In this document: positions 1 through 4,864 of the stretch, piece after piece | Layout: the number at the start of each line of letters is the position of its first letter | Position numbering within the stretch: the stretch's first letter is position 1 | Program-made: the position numbers and the translations under genes | Notes under the pieces: model-generated | The model's input: the letters and a program-made list of their open reading frames with translations, nothing else | What the model was told of the DNA's origin: nothing | Database searches by the model: none | Source of the DNA: a virus | IMG/VR virus record: IMGVR_UViG_3300025652_000683 | Span: 1 to 21,075 of that record | Direction: 5' to 3' (one strand) | DNA: 21,075 nucleotides

Positions 1-54
1 TAATAAGTTTTCTAGTTCTTTTTTAATTAAATTTATACGATAACCATAATTCAT
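1..54 (-). CDS. Start of an unidentified gene, cut by the left edge
   Basis: An ATG at 54-52 opens a frame with no stop to the window edge and reads MNYGYRINLIKKELENLL. Its ATG shares one base with the TAA of the initiator gene upstream (TAATG). The same tight coupling is used at several other junctions here, which is the main reason to believe the start. The visible 18 residues are lysine-rich and probably helical after residue 7. Being next after a replication initiator, it could be a helicase loader or another replication protein, but nothing in the visible part shows this. Confidence 0.55.
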   Translation of the reverse strand, partial: MNYGYRINLIKKELENLL

Positions 55-797
55 TAGTTTATACCTTTTTTAACTTCTAATATTCTTTCCATAGCCTTCT
101 TATATTCTAAACTATCTTTACCAAAAAGTGTATTAAAATACCAATCAGGTTCTATAGATTGCCAACCTTTTTCTTCACACATTGCCAAAGCATCTTCTGG
201 CGTTCCACCACCAACAAAAATATATCTTAACTTCTCAGCTAATCTTTTTGCTGCTGTTTCTGTAAGCTCTTTTTTAATTCCCTTGCGATATTTAATAAAA
301 CTATCTGCTGAATTTTCTTCTACTAACCATTCACATAAAATAGTCCTAACACTTATATAAGGTTTAATGGATGGTTCTAAGGATGGTTTGGGTGCATCTC
401 CTGCAGGGGTAGGGGTGCAGCTGCTGCGTGGGTAGGGGTGCATCTCCTGCAGGGGTGCAGCTGTTACATGGGGTTCTCTAGTGTTCTCAAGTGTTCCAAT
501 ACGTTCCAGGTTAAGAGAATAGTCTACAGTGTACCCAGTTTTACACTTTTTCTGTCCAGCCTCAGTTAATAAACCTGAAGAAACCATATCTCTCATATTT
601 GTCTGAAGCGTTCTAATAGCCATCTCCAAATCAGCAGCCATATTCTTTTTGCTAACCCAGATACCACTGCCATCATCACTAGCCTTGTCTGCCATATACA
701 TTAGGATTGCTTTTTGAGTAGTAGAACCAATCCGTTTTGTTTGGACTAAATTACTTACTAAATTTGACAATTTTTTTACCCTTTCTTTGTTGGGCAA
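54..797 (-). CDS. Winged-helix phage replication initiator-like protein
   Basis: This 247-residue protein probably binds the phage origin and starts replication. Residues about 16-90 look like the helix-turn-helix domain of phage replication proteins (RIGSTTQKAILMYMADKASD, then SKKNMAADLEMAIRTLQTNM, which fits the recognition region). Residues 105-145 are a Pro/Ala-rich linker whose DNA carries the iteron-like repeats at 390-459. Residues 150-247 form a helical C-terminal part with a GW-x-I-x-P type motif (GWQSIEP) seen in phage O-like and DnaD-like replication proteins. The start is weak: a TTG at 797-795 with an AAGG 14 bases upstream, and an in-frame TAA at 806-804 prevents extension. A second frame with a better ribosome site overlaps the start and may mean a frameshift (see findings). 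It lies downstream of the Cro-like gene in the same direction. Domain class is fairly sure; the initiator role is inferred. Confidence 0.75.
   Translation of the reverse strand: MPNKERVKKLSNLVSNLVQTKRIGSTTQKAILMYMADKASDDGSGIWVSKKNMAADLEMAIRTLQTNMRDMVSSGLLTEAGQKKCKTGYTVDYSLNLERIGTLENTREPHVTAAPLQEMHPYPRSSCTPTPAGDAPKPSLEPSIKPYISVRTILCEWLVEENSADSFIKYRKGIKKELTETAAKRLAEKLRYIFVGGGTPEDALAMCEEKGWQSIEPDWYFNTLFGKDSLEYKKAMERILEVKKGIN
390..459. repeat. Four iteron-like GGGTGCA repeats inside the initiator gene
   Basis: GGGTGCA occurs at 390-396, 413-419, 436-442 and 453-459, with spacings of 23, 23 and 17 bases. A 20-base direct repeat is exact at 391-410 and 437-456, a 13-base repeat (AGGGGTGCAGCTG) at 411-423 and 451-463, and another 13-base one (GGGTAGGGGTGCA) at 407-419 and 430-442. 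CTGCAG and CAGCTG palindromes each occur twice. On the coding strand the element is read as Ala-Pro, His-Pro, Thr-Pro and Ala-Pro, so it falls in three different frames. In lambda the origin iterons lie in the same kind of place, the linker of the O gene. Origin function is inference. Confidence 0.6.
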
Positions 798-838
798 GAT
801 CGTTTATGTTGACCTTGCATATTTCATTGGTTTTGACA

Positions 839-847
839 TTATGCACA
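839..847 (+). promoter_or_regulatory. Candidate DnaA box TTATGCACA
   Basis: TTATGCACA fits the TTATNCACA DnaA-box consensus. It lies about 40 bases upstream of the initiator start. A single nine-base match in AT-rich DNA is weak by itself; the reason to list it is the second, perfect box at 4220-4228 and the nearby iteron-like repeats. Confidence 0.3.
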
Positions 848-867
848 AAACGTACCTTTTTGGGAAG

Positions 868-896
868 CCCACAGTATTACCTCACTGTGGGTTTTT
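868..896 (+). terminator. Terminator-shaped hairpin, T-run on the + strand
   Basis: CCCACAGT (868-875) and ACTGTGGG (884-891) form a perfect 8-base-pair stem with an 8-base loop, followed on the + strand by TTTTT (892-896). This has the shape of a rho-independent terminator for rightward transcription, yet the genes on both sides are leftward. Read leftward there is no U-run after the stem, and the stop codon of the Cro-like gene falls in the loop. It may therefore act as a 3'-end hairpin or attenuator between the regulator and the initiator. Confidence 0.5.
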
Positions 897-1068
897 CCTT
901 TTCAATTAGGTAATCGGATAGTTTTTTAACTGTAGAATAATATACATCCTCACCTTTCATAATGCGGTAAACAGTATGCTTAGAAATGCCTACATCCCTT
1001 ATGACTTTAGCAAGAACACGCCCATCTAAACGCCTTACTATTTCCTCAGTTGTTAAAATATTTTCCAT
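877..1068 (-). CDS. Cro/CI-type helix-turn-helix regulator
   Basis: This 63-residue DNA-binding protein probably represses one or both of the promoters just upstream of it. Residues about 17-45 fit a lambda-repressor-type HTH (LAKVIRDVGISKHTVYRIMKG), and the protein is little more than this domain, as in Cro proteins. I chose the ATG at 1068-1066 because GGAGAC stands eight bases upstream. A longer frame to 1197 adds 43 hydrophobic residues that cross the promoter region and overlap the divergent gene, so it is not credible. The stop codon falls in the loop of the hairpin at 868-891. It is divergent from the rightward operon at 1158. Whether it is the only regulator of this phage cannot be seen here. 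Confidence 0.8.
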   Translation of the reverse strand: MENILTTEEIVRRLDGRVLAKVIRDVGISKHTVYRIMKGEDVYYSTVKKLSDYLIEKEKPTVR

Positions 1069-1084
1069 AAAAAAGTCTCCATTG

Positions 1085-1102
1085 TGCAACTTTATGGTTG
1101 CA
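1085..1102. promoter_or_regulatory. Operator-like inverted repeat TGCAAC-N6-GTTGCA
   Basis: Two perfect 6-base arms (1085-1090 and 1097-1102) are separated by TTTATG. The site covers the expected start point of the leftward promoter and touches the -35 of the rightward one. An 18-base dyad beside a Cro-type gene is the expected form of a dimeric repressor operator. Binding by the 877-1068 protein is inference. Confidence 0.5.
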
Positions 1103-1125
1103 TATATAAGACTAATAATTATATA
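1098..1125 (+). promoter_or_regulatory. Candidate rightward early promoter
   Basis: TTGCAT (1098-1103) and TATATA (1120-1125), 16 bases apart, precede the rightward operon that starts at 1158. The -10 lies in the second of two TATATAAGAC direct repeats (1103-1112 and 1120-1129), which could also be regulator sites. The region is very AT-rich, so chance -10 matches are likely; position and gene layout support the call. Confidence 0.45.
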
Positions 1126-1131
1126 AGACAA
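1103..1131 (-). promoter_or_regulatory. Candidate leftward promoter for the Cro-like gene
   Basis: On the minus strand TTGTCT (1131-1126) and TATATA (1108-1103) have a 17-base spacer. The start point would be near 1096, inside the inverted repeat at 1085-1102. The GGAGAC ribosome site and ATG follow at 1080-1066. This promoter overlaps the rightward one, so polymerases cannot occupy both at once. Confidence 0.45.
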
Positions 1132-1157
1132 TAGTAAATAAAAAAAGGTACGAAAAA

Positions 1158-1406
1158 ATGGACAACAAACTAGGTCAAAAACATCCAAGCCCATCACAAC
1201 TACGGCTATATATAACTAATGCAATTTTAGAACTTAAAGACAAAGAATTTGCTGAAAGAAATTATGGCGAACCAGTTAAGTATACTTTTGGTGCAAAAGC
1301 CATCTCTGTTATAGATGAAGCAATAACAAAAGCTTGTAATGACTTTGATAAAGATGGGATTTTTGCTGGTATTCGCTCCAATAAAAAGGAGACAGAGGAT
1401 GCCTAA
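1158..1406 (+). CDS. Unidentified small early protein, first gene of the rightward operon
   Basis: This 82-residue protein was not recognised. It is charged and probably mostly helical, with no membrane segment or signal peptide. The start is an ATG preceded by AAGGTACG nine bases upstream. Its last codons overlap the start of the next gene by eight bases (ATGCCTAA), and the next gene's ribosome site (AGGAGA) lies inside it, so the two are translationally coupled. As the promoter-proximal gene of a recombination operon (annealing candidate, SSB, NinB-like), it may act in DNA metabolism or as a host takeover protein; the sequence itself does not say which. Confidence 0.75.
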   Translation: MDNKLGQKHPSPSQLRLYITNAILELKDKEFAERNYGEPVKYTFGAKAISVIDEAITKACNDFDKDGIFAGIRSNKKETEDA

Positions 1407-1989
1407 ATTACCAGAAAAGCTAGTTAAATTACTAGAAGAAATAAACATCACACAACATAAAGCAGTATGGGATTGTCACGGCACTCCTGTAATGCTGCAT
1501 AAAGCTTTAGAAAAAATAGCTGCACATAAAAATATTATGTTTGATGCACCACAGATTATATCTTGTGATGTCGCCTCTAAAGAAGCTGTTATATGCGTTA
1601 CAGGACACATGGAGAACGCTACAGAGTGGTCAATAGGTGAAGCTGCACCTTACAACAATAAAAACAGTTATCCGTTTGCTATGGCAGAAAAACGCGCCAA
1701 AGATCGTGTTATACTTAAACTTGTGGGCTTACATGGTGATGTATACTCAGAAGAAGAAGCAGACGATTTTAAAAACGCAAAGCCACAAGAGCAAGAATTT
1801 GCCGTTGCTAATATACAAGAAAAAGTGGATGCCTGGTTAGAGTTTTTTCAAACGTGTGGTTGGGATAAATTTAAAGCTAACCAAGCAAAATTTAAAAAAT
1901 TTCTTAACAACCCCAATATCAATGAAGATCAATATAACCAACTAATAGATGCAAGAGATAAATTAAATAAAGAATTTGGAGTGGAATAA
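1399..1989 (+). CDS. Putative phage single-strand annealing/recombination protein
   Basis: This 196-residue protein lies directly upstream of SSB. I chose the ATG at 1399 (AGGAGA seven bases before it) over an earlier in-frame ATG at 1339 that lies deep in the previous gene. Residues about 60-115 run CVTGHMENATEWSIGEAAPY and then SYPFAMAEKRAKDRVILKL. A conserved strand with a G-x-A motif followed by a helix with A-x-x-KRA-x-D-R resembles the core of Rad52/Sak/Erf-type annealing proteins (for example the S-x-A-x-KRA helix). Length and position fit that role, which would be homologous recombination of phage DNA together with the SSB. Family membership is by eye only; a conserved phage protein of other function remains possible. 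The C-terminus (from about 135) is helical and may be a separate domain. Confidence 0.5.
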   Translation: MPKLPEKLVKLLEEINITQHKAVWDCHGTPVMLHKALEKIAAHKNIMFDAPQIISCDVASKEAVICVTGHMENATEWSIGEAAPYNNKNSYPFAMAEKRAKDRVILKLVGLHGDVYSEEEADDFKNAKPQEQEFAVANIQEKVDAWLEFFQTCGWDKFKANQAKFKKFLNNPNINEDQYNQLIDARDKLNKEFGVE

Positions 1990-1992
1990 TCA

Positions 1993-2352
1993 ATGAAACA
2001 GATTACAATCGCTGGACGCGTAACAAAAAACGCAGAAGTAAAACAGTTTGATACAAATAGTGTTGTTAACTTTTCTGTAGCTGTTGACGATGGCTACGGA
2101 GAAAACAAAGGTACACTATTTTTTGACTGCGAATATTACAGAACAGGTATAGCAGATTATTTAGTAAAGGGTACGCCAGTTGTTGCTGTAGGTGAGCTAA
2201 AGACCAGGGAATATAACGGAAAGACTTATTTAAAGGTTAAAGTCCAAGATATTCAAATGATGGGTAAGGCTTCAAGTAACAGTTATTCTACTACACAGCA
2301 AAATGATCAGACACAAACCAATCAGGATATGGACGATGAAATCCCTTTCTAA
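1993..2352 (+). CDS. ssb: Single-stranded DNA-binding protein
   Basis: This 119-residue OB-fold protein coats single-stranded DNA during phage replication and recombination. The N-terminal strand is typical (ITIAGRVTKNAEVKQFD, then VVNFSVAVDDGY), followed by FFDCEYYRTGIADYLVKGTPVVAVGEL and YNGKTYLKVKVQDIQM. From about residue 95 there is a short flexible Gln/Asn/Ser-rich linker and the acidic tail MDDEIPF, the standard SSB tip that recruits partner proteins. It is shorter than E. coli SSB (178 aa) because the linker is short, as is usual for phage SSBs. It starts three bases after the previous stop, with GGAG at 1978-1981. The next gene overlaps its tail. Confidence 0.95.
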   Translation: MKQITIAGRVTKNAEVKQFDTNSVVNFSVAVDDGYGENKGTLFFDCEYYRTGIADYLVKGTPVVAVGELKTREYNGKTYLKVKVQDIQMMGKASSNSYSTTQQNDQTQTNQDMDDEIPF

Positions 2353-2743
2353 AATTCAGGTATACTTAAAAGATGGTCAATTGCTGCCATGTACTCAGTT
2401 TGACGCAGAACAAATAGAAGAACACAAACAAAGTCAGACGTTTGATTTAATAGCTACTGGTAAGCGATCTAACCCACATCACAGTTTGTATTGGGCAACA
2501 TTAAACAACGTGTGTAAGGCTACTGGAAAGTGGCCTACACATAGACACTTACACGATGAACTTAAATGGGCTTGTGGTTATGTGCGTATGCGTTGGAATG
2601 GTCTAGCAAACTGTCATATGCGAATAATTGATAGCATTAGTTTTGATGATATGGATCAAAAAGAATTTAATAAATACTTTGAAATGGCTATGGAAAAGTT
2701 GTCTGAGGCGATAGGTTATGACCCACTACACCGTAACCCCTGA
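2336..2743 (+). CDS. NinB/DUF1367-like phage protein
   Basis: This 135-residue protein matches the pattern of phage NinB/DUF1367-type proteins: a small N-terminal strand region, then RSNPHHSLYWATLNNVCKAT, a Trp-Pro motif, a helix starting with LHDELKWACGY, and a C-terminal helix opened by ISFDDMDQKEFNKYFEMAME. In lambda, NinB (Orf) is a recombination mediator that binds SSB and single-stranded DNA; the place right after ssb fits such a job. I chose the ATG at 2336, 17 bases inside ssb, because an earlier in-frame ATG (2303) would overlap ssb further and has no ribosome site. Family assignment is by eye. Confidence 0.6.
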   Translation: MKSLSKIQVYLKDGQLLPCTQFDAEQIEEHKQSQTFDLIATGKRSNPHHSLYWATLNNVCKATGKWPTHRHLHDELKWACGYVRMRWNGLANCHMRIIDSISFDDMDQKEFNKYFEMAMEKLSEAIGYDPLHRNP

Positions 2744-3167
2744 ACATCTAAAACGTGAATTAGAGCTTGCAGAATATTTATCTAAAAAATGGAATTGCTG
2801 CGTCCAACATCAATATAAATACAGCATTTATGATTGTGTTGCTCATAGAAACCATGAACCAAAAGCATTTGTAGAAATGAGGGTGGTTAATTATGCAGCC
2901 GATGATTTACCAGAAATAATGATACCAATGTCTAAAATAATGGATGGTCAGCAACAAACTAATTTAACTAAGATACCATCTTTTTTTGTTGTGTATTGGT
3001 ATAAATGTAAAACTGTTAAATTTGTTGATGTAAATAATATAGAATGTATTCCAAAATTTAGAGTCACTAAAATGAATATGAACAGAACAAATAAACCTAA
3101 AGAAGTAGAGGTCGCGCGATTTGTTCCAAAAGAAGTTTTCACTTATGTAGGACAAAATATAATATGA
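2718..3167 (+). CDS. Putative PD-(D/E)XK-fold phage protein
   Basis: This 149-residue protein resembles small phage proteins with a restriction-endonuclease-like core. Asp39 sits in YSIYDCVAHR. A strand (AFVEMRVVNY) carries Glu53-x-Arg55 where a nuclease would have E-x-K. A helix with Lys73 (MIPMSKIMDG) and a strand (SFFVVYWYK) follow, the usual order of such domains. The Lys to Arg change in E-x-K could weaken or abolish cutting, so this may be a DNA-binding relative instead. It overlaps the NinB-like gene by 26 bases and the next gene by four (ATGA). It has no membrane segment. The fold is inferred from the order of elements only. Confidence 0.45.
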   Translation: MTHYTVTPEHLKRELELAEYLSKKWNCCVQHQYKYSIYDCVAHRNHEPKAFVEMRVVNYAADDLPEIMIPMSKIMDGQQQTNLTKIPSFFVVYWYKCKTVKFVDVNNIECIPKFRVTKMNMNRTNKPKEVEVARFVPKEVFTYVGQNII

Positions 3168-3403
3168 CAAATTACACAGATGAACAAATAATGATAAGAG
3201 CAATGCCTTGTCCAAAGTGTTTTGCTCAACCAAGAGAATTATGTAAAAGAAAACCACAAAAAAACGGTATTGTAAGAAACCATCACGAACGTCAAAAATT
3301 ATTCCATGACCACATTGCACAAGTTGCGCGAGGCCGTATGCTTTTTGAATTTTATACGGTGGCAACCACGCGAGAACAATTAGATGACTTTTTAAGTTGG
3401 TAA
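3164..3403 (+). CDS. Small zinc-finger phage protein
   Basis: This 79-residue protein has a likely zinc site: Cys16-x2-Cys19 (MPCPKCFAQP), Cys27 (ELCKRK) and His40/His41 followed by Arg (NHHERQ). This is the layout of the short C-x2-C-x7-C-x(n)-H-x-x-R finger found in many phage proteins, usually taken to bind nucleic acid. The remainder is helical. Its ATG overlaps the previous stop by four bases (ATGA), and the following gene starts five bases after its own stop. It belongs to the recombination operon, so a DNA role is likely, but no activity can be stated. Confidence 0.65.
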   Translation: MTNYTDEQIMIRAMPCPKCFAQPRELCKRKPQKNGIVRNHHERQKLFHDHIAQVARGRMLFEFYTVATTREQLDDFLSW

Positions 3404-3407
3404 ACTA

Positions 3408-3746
3408 ATGACTAATTTAGCTGGACGCCCACCAACAGGGCAGAAAATAAAAGTAAAAAAGAAAGATACTAAATATCTGCAAGCTATCAGGGAAATGCCT
3501 TGCTGCGTTTGTCAGCGTTTCGGTGAGAGCCAAAACAGCCCTACAACAGCGCATCACCCAATACACGATAGATTTAGCACTGAGAAACGCCCTGACAGTA
3601 CTGCTATTCCGTTATGTGAGGGGCATCACCAAGGGCTTTGGGATCAAACTAAAATAGCTTTACATAAAGAAACAAAGCTGTGGCGTGAGACTTATGGCCC
3701 TGATTATTCTTATTCACCAGGATTTGTCCAAGACACTGACATATAA
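3408..3746 (+). CDS. HNH-type nuclease-like protein (Ref/DUF968-like)
   Basis: This 112-residue protein has a beta-beta-alpha-metal nuclease pattern: Cys32/33-x-x-Cys35 (PCCVCQ), His49-His50 (TTAHHPIHDRF), then Cys70 and His73/His74 (IPLCEGHHQGLWD). A C-terminal LHKETKLWRETYGPD completes the pattern. Phage P1 Ref and DUF968 proteins share this layout; Ref is a RecA-dependent single-strand-directed nuclease. The zinc-binding Cys/His set and the catalytic His pair appear intact. The N-terminus is Lys-rich and may contact DNA. The last 37 bases overlap the 3' end of the convergent RusA gene, an association also common for these two families. Nuclease fold is likely, exact activity inferred. Confidence 0.75.
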   Translation: MTNLAGRPPTGQKIKVKKKDTKYLQAIREMPCCVCQRFGESQNSPTTAHHPIHDRFSTEKRPDSTAIPLCEGHHQGLWDQTKIALHKETKLWRETYGPDYSYSPGFVQDTDI

Positions 3747-4147
3747 AGCACTGCACCACGATCAGGATGACAATACATCTTTCTAGCCTTTATACTGGTT
3801 ACTTGCTTATCAGAGACATACACAGCGCCCTCCATGCCATCTAACGCTGCTTTTACTATATTGTCTAAGTCAGGTTTTGTTGTGTGCTGTAGAGCGCCAT
3901 ATTCAGCCTCCATGCGTTTTACGTTAGACCATGACTTAGGTATTTCCATGAACGCTATTATTTCTACTGACACAAAACGCTCTGTCATATCTAGTTTCAT
4001 GTTCTGCATTGCTTTCCAAGCTGCTGCTTGAATACGGCTTTCATATTCCCTGGTTTTATCTGGCGTATATGCCTTGCCTGTTCTGGTGAACCTGGGTCTG
4101 CCCTTGCCTTGTGGTTGACCTGATACCTCAATTTCTACTTTGTACAC
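3710..4147 (-). CDS. rusA: RusA-family Holliday junction resolvase
   Basis: This 145-residue homodimeric endonuclease cuts Holliday junctions made during phage recombination and replication. Residues 10-35 show the N-terminal signature GQPQGKGRPRFTRTGKAYTP. KPDLDN at 91-96 supplies two metal-binding aspartates (93 and 95), and Asp113 (VSDKQV) fits the third, matching Asp70, Asp72 and Asp91 of E. coli RusA; the enzyme looks intact. It starts with GTG at 4147-4145, with AGG eight bases upstream. It is the only leftward gene between 1158 and 6872 and converges on, and overlaps, the HNH-like gene. A promoter candidate for it lies at 4177-4205. Confidence 0.93.
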   Translation of the reverse strand: MYKVEIEVSGQPQGKGRPRFTRTGKAYTPDKTREYESRIQAAAWKAMQNMKLDMTERFVSVEIIAFMEIPKSWSNVKRMEAEYGALQHTTKPDLDNIVKAALDGMEGAVYVSDKQVTSIKARKMYCHPDRGAVLYMSVSWTNPGE

Positions 4148-4176
4148 TGCTTTAACCTGTCAATTGATTTTTATTA

Positions 4177-4205
4177 TTTATAGTTTTTATCAAATTTTTT
4201 TTCAA
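4177..4205 (-). promoter_or_regulatory. Candidate leftward promoter for rusA
   Basis: On the minus strand TTGAAA (4205-4200) and TATAAA (4182-4177) have a 17-base spacer, with the GTG of rusA about 30 bases on. The match is good for a sigma-70 type promoter, but the DNA here is almost pure A/T, which makes chance matches common. Confidence 0.45.
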
Positions 4206-4219
4206 TCTTGTTAAATAAA

Positions 4220-4228
4220 TTATCCACA
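4220..4228 (+). promoter_or_regulatory. Perfect DnaA box TTATCCACA
   Basis: TTATCCACA equals the strong DnaA-box consensus exactly. It sits between an A/T-rich stretch (about 4161-4220) and the -35 of the rightward promoter (4234). It could let host DnaA control the promoter, or form part of an origin. Confidence 0.45.
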
Positions 4229-4233
4229 TAGGG

Positions 4234-4262
4234 TTGACTTGTCTCACATAAGAGACTAATTT
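4234..4262 (+). promoter_or_regulatory. Rightward promoter with an operator-like palindrome in its spacer
   Basis: TTGACT (4234-4239) and TAATTT (4257-4262) are 17 bases apart. The spacer holds a perfect inverted repeat, GTCTC (4241-4245) and GAGAC (4252-4256) with a 6-base gap, the same 6-base gap as in the dyad at 1085-1102. A repressor bound here would cover the promoter face. The string AGACTAAT (4253-4260) also occurs at 1109-1116 in the other control region. It drives the gene at 4289 and probably the small-gene operon. Confidence 0.6.
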
Positions 4263-4288
4263 AGCGGTATAACAGAGAGGTACACATT

Positions 4289-4864
4289 ATGGCATATGAC
4301 GAAAACCACGAATATGAGCATCATTACCACCCAGCTATAAAGGCTCGTAAAATAGCTAATGCTGCTAACACAAAGCGTAAAAACTGGCTTGCATCTGACC
4401 CACGCGCAGCAGAAATTATAGAATTTGTTTCTGGCTATGAAGCATCAAACAATGGTGTAGGATTTTTTAACGCTGTAAATTACGGAATACAGACATACGG
4501 TAAACCTACTGACAATATGCGCGATAAAATGGTTGCCATACTTGATAGACGCGCTGCACAAGCTGCTGAGTGGGCAGAGCAAGATGCTAAATGCGAATAT
4601 GTTGGCAAAGTAGGTGAACGTCAATCTTTCTCAGTAGTCGTTATGCACATTGTAGAATTAGAAACAATGTATGGTTTTTCTTACATCAACATTTGTCGTG
4701 ACGCTGATAACAACGTTATCGTTTATAAAGGCACACAAAAGTGGAAAAAAAGCTCACAAATTGATTGTGTTGCTACCGTCAAAGCTCACGATGTGCGCGA
4801 TAATGTAAAGCAAACTATTATCCAAAGACCATCAAAAGTAATGATTGATGGAGAGGATTATTAA
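4289..4864 (+). CDS. Early protein with a C-terminal OB-like nucleic-acid module
   Basis: This 191-residue protein is only partly recognised. Residues about 100-185 (EYVGKVGERQSFSVVVMHI, a FSYINICRDADNNVIVYKGT stretch, and CVATVKAHDVRDNVKQTII followed by QRP) follow a pattern found at the end of several phage and helicase-associated proteins, where a small beta-barrel ends in A-T-V-K-x-H-x(n)-V-K-Q-T-x-x-x-R. It is likely to bind nucleic acid or protein. Residues 1-95 are helical and charged with a His-rich start (HEYEHHYHP). The ATG follows GAGAGGTAC and the promoter at 4234-4262, so this is the first gene of its operon. A GNRA-type hairpin follows its stop directly. Confidence 0.6.
   Translation: MAYDENHEYEHHYHPAIKARKIANAANTKRKNWLASDPRAAEIIEFVSGYEASNNGVGFFNAVNYGIQTYGKPTDNMRDKMVAILDRRAAQAAEWAEQDAKCEYVGKVGERQSFSVVVMHIVELETMYGFSYINICRDADNNVIVYKGTQKWKKSSQIDCVATVKAHDVRDNVKQTIIQRPSKVMIDGEDY

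Noticed and set aside
804-839. 11-codon frame ending just before the initiator TTG
   Set aside because: Too short and with a distant ribosome site; the competing 31-codon frame at 751-846 is better supported, and neither is certain.
833-861. TTGACA at 833-838 as a rightward promoter leading to the hairpin at 868
   Set aside because: No acceptable -10 at 15-19 bases; the transcript would be only about 25 bases long.
1069-1197. N-terminal extension of the Cro-like gene
   Set aside because: It would cross the promoters and operator and overlap the divergent gene; the internal ATG has a good ribosome site.
2948-3365. Two minus-strand frames with hydrophobic products
   Set aside because: Antisense to well-supported coupled genes in the recombination operon; no start signals.
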